From NCBI RefSeq assembly GCF_004028095.1, contig NZ_SBHM01000007.1, forward strand, positions 558,001 through 622,000: a DNA stretch of 64,000 nt. The letters run 5' to 3'. A program made the translations under genes and the position numbers. Positions 54,905 through 62,075 of this stretch are shown piece by piece. The DNA is from Paenarthrobacter ureafaciens (GTDB taxonomy: Bacteria > Actinomycetota > Actinomycetes > Actinomycetales > Micrococcaceae). Position 1 is the stretch's first letter. Each line of letters opens with the position of its first letter. The notes beneath the pieces are model-generated. The model saw only the letters and a list, made by a program, of their open reading frames with translations, had not been told where the DNA came from and ran no database searches.

Positions 54905-55789
54905 ATGGCCGTATACGTCGATCCGCCCCTGTGGCCCGCGCACGGGACCGTCTTCTCCCACTTGATCTCCGATAAGTCCCTGGATGAGCTGCATGCGTTC
55001 GCTTCGGCAGCGGGGGTTCCCGAACGGGCTTTCGACGGCGACCACTACGACGTACCCGAGCGCCTCTACGACGACCTCGTCAAAGCGGGAGCCATTCCGG
55101 TGGAGGCACGTGTCCTGGTCCGGAAACTCCTTGCCAGCGGACTCAGGATTCCCGCCCGGGACCGGAACAAGGCCCTCACAGTTCCCTTGATGAAGCACTG
55201 GAACACCATCTACCCCGGCCACGAGGAGCTGGGCCTCGAGTTGCTGGAACGCTGGGGCGAGGACACCCGGAAATACCACGGCCGCACCCACCTGCTGGCT
55301 GTCCTTGAGGCCCTGGACGTCCTCACCGAGCCGGCGCTCCCTGCCAGGACAGTGTCCTTGGCGGCGTGGTTTCACGATGCTGTTTACGAAGGAGTCGCCG
55401 GACAGGACGAGGAGGCCTCCGCGCAACTGGCTGAGGACCGCTTGACCGAGGCCGGACTTTCCCCGGAGGACGTCGCGGAAGTAGCCCGTCTTGTGCGGCT
55501 CACGGACAAGCACAATCCGGAACCCGGCGATCATGCCGGAGCACTGTTGTGCGATGCGGACCTCTCCGTCCTCGGCGGCGACGAACAGTCCTATGCCAAG
55601 TACGTCGCGGCCGTCCGCGAAGACTACGCCCACATCAGTGACGACGACTTCGCGACGGGGCGGGCCGCCGTCGTGCGCCACCTGCTGGCCTTGGACCCGC
55701 TGTTCCACGGAGACCGCGCGAAGGCGTTATGGCTGGAGGCAGCCCGCCGCAACCTCGCGGCCGAGTTGTCGGCGCTGGTTTGGGCCTAA
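54905..55789 (+). CDS. DUF4031-HD domain fusion protein
   Basis: 294 residues from ATG 54905. Residues 1-85 are DUF4031 (MAVYVDPPLWPAHGTVFSHL and DHYDVPERLYDDLV), normally a stand-alone protein. From about residue 95 an HD-like phosphohydrolase domain follows: KYHGRTHLLAVLEAL and LAAWFHDAVYEG give the first metal ligands, and VRLTDKHNPEPGDHAG and LCDADLSVLGG the later ones. The fused protein may act on a nucleotide. Starts could also be 54872. Confidence 0.82.
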   Translation: MAVYVDPPLWPAHGTVFSHLISDKSLDELHAFASAAGVPERAFDGDHYDVPERLYDDLVKAGAIPVEARVLVRKLLASGLRIPARDRNKALTVPLMKHWNTIYPGHEELGLELLERWGEDTRKYHGRTHLLAVLEALDVLTEPALPARTVSLAAWFHDAVYEGVAGQDEEASAQLAEDRLTEAGLSPEDVAEVARLVRLTDKHNPEPGDHAGALLCDADLSVLGGDEQSYAKYVAAVREDYAHISDDDFATGRAAVVRHLLALDPLFHGDRAKALWLEAARRNLAAELSALVWA

Positions 55790-55799
55790 ACTAGGAGGT

Positions 55800-57527
55800 G
55801 TGACCTCCTACATCCCTCCGTCAATCCCGCAAGCACGGCCCACTGTGGAGCATGTGCTCGCCGTTCGAGGCGTAGGCGGGTACCGTCAATACCGGATTCC
55901 TGCCCTCGCCGTCAGCACGCGGGGCACCATCCTCGCCGCCTACGACGGCAGGCCAAACCTCGACGACCTCCCCAACACCATCGACCTCCTGCTCCGCCGC
56001 AGCTTCGACAACGGCGCTTCGTGGACCGGGCAACACGTGGTCCGCACCGGTTCGGGCTTGGACGGTTACGGTGACCCGAGCCTGTTGGTGGACGCAGAAA
56101 CCGGCCGGATCTTCATGTTCCACGCGGCAGGAACGCACGCCGGCTTCTTCGAAGCGTCGTCCGGCTTGGAACCCGAGGACGACATCCAGCACGCGGATGT
56201 CAGCTTCTCCGACGACGACGGCGGCACCTGGCAGCACAGGCGGCTCACCGCGATGCTCAAGCCCGTTCACGCTGGAACCACCGGGCTCTTCGCCTCAGCC
56301 GGCCAAGGAATTCAAGTCCACACAGGCCCGTATGCGGGACGTCTGGTCCAGCAATACGTACTGCTGATAAACGGCGAAATCAGGGCCGCCTCCGCCTACA
56401 GCGACGATCACGGCGGGACGTGGACGCTGGGCGGGCTGATCGGGCCCGGCCCGGCCGGAGTTGGGCCCAATGAAAACAAGGTAGTGTGCCTGTCCGATGG
56501 CCGGCTGCTGCTGCACTCAAGGGCCACTCCGTCGCGGCTGGCTGCCATCTCCAACGACGGCGGCCAGACCTGGAGTTCACTGCTGCCCGTTCCCGAACTG
56601 CCGGACCCCAGTGACAACGGCTCCCTGGCACGTTTCGACGGGGCGCCGATTGTTGACGCACTCGCGGACCCGAAGACGGGCTCTGGCGACGGTTCGGCGT
56701 CCAGTTCGGCTTCGGGCCCGGCGTCCGGTTCGGCTTCGGGCAGCTGGCTGATTGCCACCAATAACCAGGATCCGCACCTGCGCCGCAACACAGTGTTGAG
56801 CCTCTCCCCGGACAACGGTGCCACGTGGCCTGCGAAGCTCATGCTGTGCGCGGGCAGTTCTGCCTACTCCACGGCGACGCGGTTGCCGGACGGGAATATC
56901 GGCGTGCTGTATGAACGGCAAGGGTATCGCGAGATCGTCTTTGCCTCGGTGCCGGCGGAACAACTCACCCGCCAGTTGGCCTCCCCCCGCCTTCCGGAGG
57001 CACCCGTGCACCGTGGGGAAGCCGGCCCATTGTCCTTCGACATGGAACTGCGCTCGATCACCCCGGGACGGCCCGAAGTATGGCAGAACGCCGGGGAATT
57101 CCACGTGATCCCCTCCAACAGCGACGGCGAGTGGGACGTCCAGACGTGGAAGGAAATCGGCCAAGGCTACGCGGACGGGGATCAAATCCTGGGCACCCGC
57201 GAAGCACAGGACCTGAACTACGGCCCCATCATTCCCGGCTACAAGGCAGATGACATCCTGGCTTTCACCGGGCGCATCCGGAACGCCGGCACCCAACCGC
57301 TTTCCGGCGTCGTGCTTCATGGGCCGCACTGGCAGGAGTTTCCCGCCGTCGACCTGCTGCCCGGTGAGCATTCGCTGTACTTCACCCCGAGCTACACAGT
57401 GACGGAATCCGACCTGTGCTCGGGCACGGTGGAACTCACCTTCGTAGCGGAGGCCGACGGCGGGAAGTTCCGTGTGGAGCGGCAGTTCCGGTTCGATGTG
57501 CGGACCGGAGAGGTCTCCGGCTCCTAA
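55800..57527 (+). CDS. Exo-alpha-sialidase-like (GH33) protein without signal peptide
   Basis: 575 residues from GTG 55800; AGGAGG lies too close (1 bp), so the true start is uncertain and GTG 55842 is another choice. YRIPALAV near residue 30 is the RIP motif. Five Asp boxes (SxDxGxxW) are visible: SFDNGASW, SDDDGGTW, SDDHGGTW, SNDGGQTW, SPDNGATW, as in six-bladed sialidase propellers. An Ser/Ala/Gly linker (SASSSASGPASGSASGS) interrupts the propeller between boxes 4 and 5. A C-terminal beta domain (GRIRNAGTQPLSGVVLHGP) follows. No secretion signal is seen. Confidence 0.8.
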   Translation: MTSYIPPSIPQARPTVEHVLAVRGVGGYRQYRIPALAVSTRGTILAAYDGRPNLDDLPNTIDLLLRRSFDNGASWTGQHVVRTGSGLDGYGDPSLLVDAETGRIFMFHAAGTHAGFFEASSGLEPEDDIQHADVSFSDDDGGTWQHRRLTAMLKPVHAGTTGLFASAGQGIQVHTGPYAGRLVQQYVLLINGEIRAASAYSDDHGGTWTLGGLIGPGPAGVGPNENKVVCLSDGRLLLHSRATPSRLAAISNDGGQTWSSLLPVPELPDPSDNGSLARFDGAPIVDALADPKTGSGDGSASSSASGPASGSASGSWLIATNNQDPHLRRNTVLSLSPDNGATWPAKLMLCAGSSAYSTATRLPDGNIGVLYERQGYREIVFASVPAEQLTRQLASPRLPEAPVHRGEAGPLSFDMELRSITPGRPEVWQNAGEFHVIPSNSDGEWDVQTWKEIGQGYADGDQILGTREAQDLNYGPIIPGYKADDILAFTGRIRNAGTQPLSGVVLHGPHWQEFPAVDLLPGEHSLYFTPSYTVTESDLCSGTVELTFVAEADGGKFRVERQFRFDVRTGEVSGS

Positions 57528-57547
57528 CCCATTGCGCTGGGTAACCC

Positions 57548-57949
57548 TCAGCGGTAGGTGCTGACGAACGGCCTGTCGGTCGGAACGATCTGCTTACCCA
57601 GTGGCATGAGCGATACCGGGATCAGCTTGAGGTTGGCGATGGCCAGCGGGATGCCGACGATGGTGATGGCCATGGCAACGGCAGTCACGACGTGACCGAT
57701 CGCGATCCAGATGCCGGCCACCAGCAGCCAGATCACATTGCCAAGGAGGGCGAAGACGCCGCTTCCACCTGGCTTCTCCACCACCATCTGGCCGAAGGGC
57801 CACAGGCAGTAGAAGCCAATGCGGAACGACGCGATGCCCCAAGGGATAGTCACAATGAGCACGCAGCAGATGAGTCCTGCCGCGAAGTAGCCCAAAGCCA
57901 ACCAAAAGCCACCGAAGACCAGCCAAATGATGTTGAGCAGCGTTTTCAT
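57548..57949 (-). CDS. YccF-domain membrane protein
   Basis: 133 residues from ATG 57949 (MKTLLNIIWLVFGGFWLALG). Two similar hydrophobic halves, each with a YccF domain: LVFGGFWLALGY and LLVAGIWIAIGH. TIPWGIASFRIGFYCLWPFG is the family hallmark. Inner-membrane protein of unknown function. Confidence 0.87.
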   Translation of the reverse strand: MKTLLNIIWLVFGGFWLALGYFAAGLICCVLIVTIPWGIASFRIGFYCLWPFGQMVVEKPGGSGVFALLGNVIWLLVAGIWIAIGHVVTAVAMAITIVGIPLAIANLKLIPVSLMPLGKQIVPTDRPFVSTYR

Positions 57950-58026
57950 AGGGTCCATTCTCCATTGAACGGCCGACAAAATAACCCGGGGTAGGCCCTG
58001 AATCGTCCCTGACTTCCGCCCTGCAA

Positions 58027-58170
58027 CCCTCTCTCACATCCCACCCCCCTTCCGCGATCCTTCTGCCACATCCCACCCCCCTTCCGCCATCCCTCTGCCA
58101 CATCCCACCCCCCTTCCGCCATCCCTCTGCCACATCCCACCCCACTTCCGCCATCCCTCTGCCACTCTTC
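58027..58170. repeat. 32-bp phased repeat array D (5 cores)
   Basis: CACATCCCACCCC cores start at 58035, 58067, 58099 and 58131, with a partial fifth at 58163, all exactly 32 bp apart. The array lies between divergent genes. Confidence 0.88.
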
Positions 58171-58277
58171 CGGGGCAGTTCATCAGCACGCCGTCGGTTT
58201 TTGCCGGTCGTAAGCCTAGACTCGGTCAGACAACAGCGTCTTTGGCCATCAGTCGATCTACTCACCAAGGGAGCCCC

Positions 58278-58730
58278 ATGAGCACGGCACAGCACACTTT
58301 GACCCTGACCCGAGACTTTGACGCCCCTCGCGAGCAAGTATTCGGGGCTTGGATGGAGCCGGACCAACTCACTAAGTGGTTCGGCCCAGTGGACGTAGAT
58401 GCCCCTCGCGAAAAAATCGTCGTGGAGCCCAAGGTTGGTGGAATATGGCAGGTTGTCATGGTCTGGACGGATGAGAACGGCCGGCAGGAAGCGCCCATCG
58501 AGGCCGTCATCACCGAGTTGGGTGCTCCGGGCCTTCTGGTCGCGAAGGCTAAAGCCGCCCCGGACTCGGACCACGAGTACGAAGAAATGCATCTTGAGTT
58601 CGAAGACCTGGGCGGCAGCCGCACCCGGATGCACCTGACGCAGGGACCGTTCGCGTCGGAGGAGTGGGTGGAGATGACGAAGGACGGCTGGGGCACGTCA
58701 TTCGACAAGCTGGATGCGGTGCTCGCCTAG
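58278..58730 (+). CDS. SRPBCC (AHSA1-type) protein
   Basis: 150 residues from ATG 58278. RDFDAPREQVFGAWMEPDQL followed by WFGPVDVDAP is the START-like AHSA1 signature; FASEEWVEMTKDGWGTSFDK is the C-terminal helix that closes the cavity. It binds a hydrophobic ligand or acts as an Aha1-like factor; ligand unknown. Confidence 0.87.
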   Translation: MSTAQHTLTLTRDFDAPREQVFGAWMEPDQLTKWFGPVDVDAPREKIVVEPKVGGIWQVVMVWTDENGRQEAPIEAVITELGAPGLLVAKAKAAPDSDHEYEEMHLEFEDLGGSRTRMHLTQGPFASEEWVEMTKDGWGTSFDKLDAVLA

Positions 58731-58769
58731 CCAGCGGACGTGCGTTGGGAAAACATCCGCGGAAACCCG

Positions 58770-58821
58770 ACGGGACGTGACAGAGGAACACCAAAAACCC
58801 CACGGGACGTGACAGAGGAAC
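58770..58821. repeat. 32-bp phased repeat array E (2 cores)
   Basis: ACGGGACGTGACAGAGGAAC occurs at 58770 and 58802, 32 bp apart, between convergent genes. It is the reverse orientation of arrays A, B and D. Confidence 0.85.
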
Positions 58822-58837
58822 GCCGGGGAGGGGAACC

Positions 58838-59434
58838 TTAGGCTTTGGCGGCTTCCACGAACGCGCGGATCTTCGCCAGGTCCTTCACCCCACGGGACGC
58901 CTCTACGCCCGAGGAAACATCAACGCCCCAAGCACCGGCAGCCGTTGCGGCGAACGCCACGTTGCCCGGTTCGAGCCCTCCGGCGAGCAACCATTTCCGG
59001 TCGTCGAGGCCTTTCTCCTGTACGGACTCGTAATCCCAAGCCTCGCCCGAGCCCGGAACGGCGGCATCGATCAAGAACAGGTCCTCGCCCAGATCACCGA
59101 ACTCTTCCACAGAGGCACCCATGGTGGCTGCCCTGATGAGCCGCATGCCGGCGTCGTGCACTGTTTTGACGTCGTCGGCAGTCCGGTGACCGTGCAGCTG
59201 AACCCAGGTGAGACCGGCTTTACGGGCGATGGCCACGGCGTCGGCTGCGGTTTCGTGGCGGAAGACGCCGACCGCATGCACGCCCTCCGGAACCAGCGGA
59301 AGCAGCACGTGGACCTGCTCGGGCGTGACCTCGCGGGGACTGGCGGTCAGCACGAAGCCAACGGCGTCCGCACCGGAGTCGACGGCCTCTTGCACGGATT
59401 CGGGCGTGCTTAAACCACACACTTTGACGAACAT
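58838..59434 (-). CDS. trpF: Phosphoribosylanthranilate isomerase
   Basis: 198 residues, a TIM barrel. It begins MFVKVCGLSTPESVQEAV, with the catalytic cysteine in KVCGL, and has VQLHGH and the catalytic aspartate in LFLIDAAVPGSGE; it ends GVDVSSGVEASRG. It isomerises PRA to CdRP in tryptophan synthesis. It stands away from other trp genes, as is common in this group. Confidence 0.93.
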   Translation of the reverse strand: MFVKVCGLSTPESVQEAVDSGADAVGFVLTASPREVTPEQVHVLLPLVPEGVHAVGVFRHETAADAVAIARKAGLTWVQLHGHRTADDVKTVHDAGMRLIRAATMGASVEEFGDLGEDLFLIDAAVPGSGEAWDYESVQEKGLDDRKWLLAGGLEPGNVAFAATAAGAWGVDVSSGVEASRGVKDLAKIRAFVEAAKA

Positions 59435-59520
59435 GCCGTGCCTCCAGACGTTGCGTGCAAACCAACTCTTATGACGTTAGCAAGCGCTGCAGTGCAACGC
59501 CGAACTACTAGGCTGGACTG

Positions 59521-60129
59521 ATGGAAATCATCCGCTTTGCCGACACCCATCCCGAGCCGTGGCGCAACGGCGGCGGGATCACCCGCGAACTCGCCAGCCA
59601 CCCCAAAGCGGCCTCAGCCCAGGACGGTTCGTGGGACTGGCGGGTCAGCATCGCGGACGTTTCCAAAGCCGGGGACTTTTCCGCTTTCCCCGGCATGGAA
59701 CGCGTCATCACCCTGATCGACGGCGAACTCCTCCTCCTGACAGTGGACGGCGCCGAACATCCGCTGGAGAAGTACCGCCCGTTCCGGTTCTCAGGGGACG
59801 CGGCGTCATCGGCAACCTTGCCTACCGGCGACATCCGCGACCTCAACGTCATAGCCCGGACGGGGGCGTTCAAGGGGTACACGTCAATCGTCGAGATTTC
59901 CAAGAAGCGCCCGCACCCGGTGTTCGAGGGCCAGCTCGCCATCCTTCTTGAAGGCAAGGCGACCGTGACGCAGGGCGTTGCGGAAACCCCCGACGCCGAC
60001 GCCCCGCCGGCCAGCCCCGGCGAACCCGTTGAACTGGCCAGGTACGACGCCGTGGTGGGTTCCGACGTCGCGAGCCCCGAGATCTCGGGCCGCGGATTCG
60101 TGGCGGTCGTTTCCATCGACCGGGCCTGA
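59521..60129 (+). CDS. hutD: HutD-family protein
   Basis: 202 residues with the HutD cupin signatures: PEPWRNGGGITRELASHP at the N-terminus and RVSIADVSKAGDFSAFPGM, GYTSIVEISKK and GRGFVAVVSIDRA later. HutD accompanies histidine-utilisation genes elsewhere; no other hut gene is in the window. Its exact role is unknown. Confidence 0.88.
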   Translation: MEIIRFADTHPEPWRNGGGITRELASHPKAASAQDGSWDWRVSIADVSKAGDFSAFPGMERVITLIDGELLLLTVDGAEHPLEKYRPFRFSGDAASSATLPTGDIRDLNVIARTGAFKGYTSIVEISKKRPHPVFEGQLAILLEGKATVTQGVAETPDADAPPASPGEPVELARYDAVVGSDVASPEISGRGFVAVVSIDRA

Positions 60130-60264
60130 TCCCCGCCCGGGAGCAGCCGGCCCGGGGAGCAGCCCCGCCAGGCTGCCAGCGCCGAACTGGTGAGCTTGGC
60201 CACCGGAAGTGGCCACCCTCCGCGGGACTTGCTAGCCTGAAATCAAGGTTCCGCTCTGGAACCT

Positions 60265-60305
60265 CCGGACGACGGTTCAGTACCCGGTGCGCGACAAGAC
60301 TGGCC
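60265..60305 (+). ncRNA. Guanidine-III (ykkC-III) riboswitch
   Basis: CCGGACGACGG, GTACCCGGT and CGACAAGAC occur in this order within 41 nt, matching the guanidine-III consensus with its conserved loops. It ends 12 bases before the ATG of an SMR-exporter gene, where guanidine binding would control exposure of the ribosome site (AAAGGAAATG). Recognition is by motif comparison from memory. Confidence 0.75.
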
Positions 60306-60317
60306 AAAGGAAATGTC

Positions 60318-60632
60318 ATGTCGTGGCTGATTCTTATTCTGTCCGGTGCGCTCGAGGCCGTTTGGGCCGCCGCACTCCACCGTTCCAAGGGCTTCCGGAA
60401 GCCTGTCCCCAGCATCGTTTTCCTGGTCTCCGTGATCGCGAGTACCGGCGGCCTGGCCATTGCCATGCAGTCAATTCCCACGGGCACGGCCTACGCTGTG
60501 TGGGTTGGCGTGGGCGTCGTGCTGACCTCGGCTTACGCCATGGTCACCAAAGTCGAACGCCCGACGCCGGCCCGTCTCCTGCTGCTCGCCGGCATCGGTT
60601 TGTGCGTGGTCGGCTTGAAGGTGGTGGCGTAG
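60318..60632 (+). CDS. SMR transporter subunit, guanidinium exporter candidate
   Basis: 104 residues, four helices. The conserved membrane glutamate is in LSGALEAVWAAALHRSKGF near residue 14, followed by IPTGTAYAVWVGVGVVL. With a guanidine riboswitch upstream and a paired partner gene after 2 bp, it is likely a heteromeric Gdx-type guanidinium exporter rather than a drug pump. Confidence 0.87.
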   Translation: MSWLILILSGALEAVWAAALHRSKGFRKPVPSIVFLVSVIASTGGLAIAMQSIPTGTAYAVWVGVGVVLTSAYAMVTKVERPTPARLLLLAGIGLCVVGLKVVA

Positions 60633-60634
60633 CC

Positions 60635-61030
60635 ATGGGTACCCCCACCACCGCCAAACGCGAGGCAAGGATCGGAGTGTCCTGGCTGGTCCTCCTCGCC
60701 TCCGCCGTCCTGGAAGCCGTGTGGGCAACAGCCCTGGGGCTCTCCAATGGCTTCACGGAACTCATTCCAACGCTGGTATTCGCGGTCACCGCAACCTTGA
60801 GCATGCTCGGCCTGGGCATCGCCGTGAAGCGCATCCCCTTGGGCACGGCCTATGCCGTGTGGGTGGGGATCGGTGCAGCACTGACCGTTGGCTGGGCCAT
60901 GGTCACGGGTGTCGAGCCGGCGAGTCCGTTGAAGCTGCTCTTCATCGCGGGAATCGTGGGCTGTGCTGCGGGCTTGAAGGCCCTCCCCGCAGACCAGCCG
61001 GCTGACAAGGCCGCCACCAGCGCCGAGTAG
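60635..61030 (+). CDS. SMR transporter subunit, partner
   Basis: 131 residues from ATG 60635, with an extra N-terminal tail before helix 1. Membrane glutamate in LASAVLEAVWATALGLSNGF, and IPLGTAYAVWVGIGAALTVG. The C-terminus carries a hydrophilic tail (ALPADQPADKAATSAE). Two SMR genes in tandem form a mixed dimer with fixed orientations. Confidence 0.87.
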   Translation: MGTPTTAKREARIGVSWLVLLASAVLEAVWATALGLSNGFTELIPTLVFAVTATLSMLGLGIAVKRIPLGTAYAVWVGIGAALTVGWAMVTGVEPASPLKLLFIAGIVGCAAGLKALPADQPADKAATSAE

Positions 61031-61055
61031 TCCGACCCGCAGCACTCTTCGCCGA

Positions 61056-61117
61056 ATTCGACGACCCGCTGCACGTTAGACGTGTCCTACCGTCTAATAC
61101 GCAGCGAGTCGTCGAAT
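61056..61117. repeat. Long palindrome, 62 bp
   Basis: ATTCGACGACCCGCTGC pairs (with one mismatch and a bulge) with GCAGCGAGTCGTCGAAT, and TTAGACG with CGTCTAA inside. Located between the SMR pair and the MBL gene. Confidence 0.7.
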
Positions 61118-61170
61118 CGGGGAAGTTGAAGCCCACAGGTAGCGCCCCGCAAGCCGAAACCCCGCAAGCA

Positions 61171-61220
61171 CCGCCATGACCTCCGCGTTCCGATTGTGGA
61201 AACCGTGGAGGTCATGGCGG
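61171..61220. repeat. Palindrome, 14-bp arms
   Basis: CCGCCATGACCTCC and GGAGGTCATGGCGG are exact reverse complements 22 bp apart, with a small TTCC/GGAA pair inside. It may be a dispersed hairpin or terminator-like element. Confidence 0.75.
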
Positions 61221-61322
61221 AGCTGTCGGGAGGGCTAAACCAAGGGCAAACCCAAGGGCAAGACCAGGGGAACAGGCAGCCGTGTCACCAAGGCCGCAAA
61301 CCCAACGACGTAGGCTGAGCAG

Positions 61323-61973
61323 ATGGATTCGCTAATTCACTCAACCCGCGACGTCACTATTCGCAGCATCTCCGTGAGCGAGATGAACAACAACGTGTAC
61401 CTGCTGACGTCCAAGGCAACAGGTGCGCAGTTGTTGATCGATGCTGCCGACGACTTCCCGGCCATCCAGCAACTCCTGGCCGACTCCGCCGCGGATACGC
61501 CTAAGCCCACCAAGCTGCTGAGGATCGCAACCACCCACCAACACTGGGACCACGTGCGTGCCTTGGCGGAGCTGGTGGCAGCCAACGGTGCTACCACTTC
61601 CGCAGGAACGGACGACGCCGACGCGTTGCCTGTTCCCGTGGATGTGCGGCTTAGCCACGGCGACGTTGAGCAGTTTGACGACTTCGAGGTCCGTGCAATC
61701 CACCTTCGGGGACACACCCCTGGCTCGATCGCTTTCGTGTACCAGGACCCGGACGGACCGGCCCACATTTTCAGTGGAGACTCGCTGTTTCCGGGCGGCG
61801 TGGGCAACACCCAGAACGATCCCGCACGCTTCACGTCACTGTTGAATGACGTCACGGAACGGCTCTTCGACGCGTACCCGGATGACACCGTAGTGCATCC
61901 CGGACATGGCTTGCCTACCACGCTCGGCGCCGAGCGCCCCCACTTGGAGGAGTGGCGCGCCCGGGGCTGGTAA
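61323..61973 (+). CDS. MBL-fold metallohydrolase
   Basis: 216 residues. The zinc motif HxHxDH is HQHWDH near residue 65, with further ligands in IHLRGHTPGSIAF (H), IFSGDSLFPGGVG (D) and VVHPGHGLPT (H). Typical of glyoxalase-II-like hydrolases acting on thioesters or related esters. Substrate unknown. Confidence 0.87.
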   Translation: MDSLIHSTRDVTIRSISVSEMNNNVYLLTSKATGAQLLIDAADDFPAIQQLLADSAADTPKPTKLLRIATTHQHWDHVRALAELVAANGATTSAGTDDADALPVPVDVRLSHGDVEQFDDFEVRAIHLRGHTPGSIAFVYQDPDGPAHIFSGDSLFPGGVGNTQNDPARFTSLLNDVTERLFDAYPDDTVVHPGHGLPTTLGAERPHLEEWRARGW

Positions 61974-62075
61974 CCTCGCAGGGCTGGTAACCTCGCGGGC
62001 CAGACTTGCGGGGCCTGCTTTGCGCCCTAAACCCACGGAATAGAGCGCAGAGCGGGCCTCACAGCGTGAGGGATC

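Noticed and set aside
29783..58821. CRISPR array in the 32-bp phased repeats
   Set aside because: Cores are short and degenerate, spacers are related to each other, units are few, and no cas gene is present.
60318..61030. Multidrug efflux annotation for the SMR pair
   Set aside because: The guanidine-III riboswitch in front favours guanidinium export over general drug efflux.
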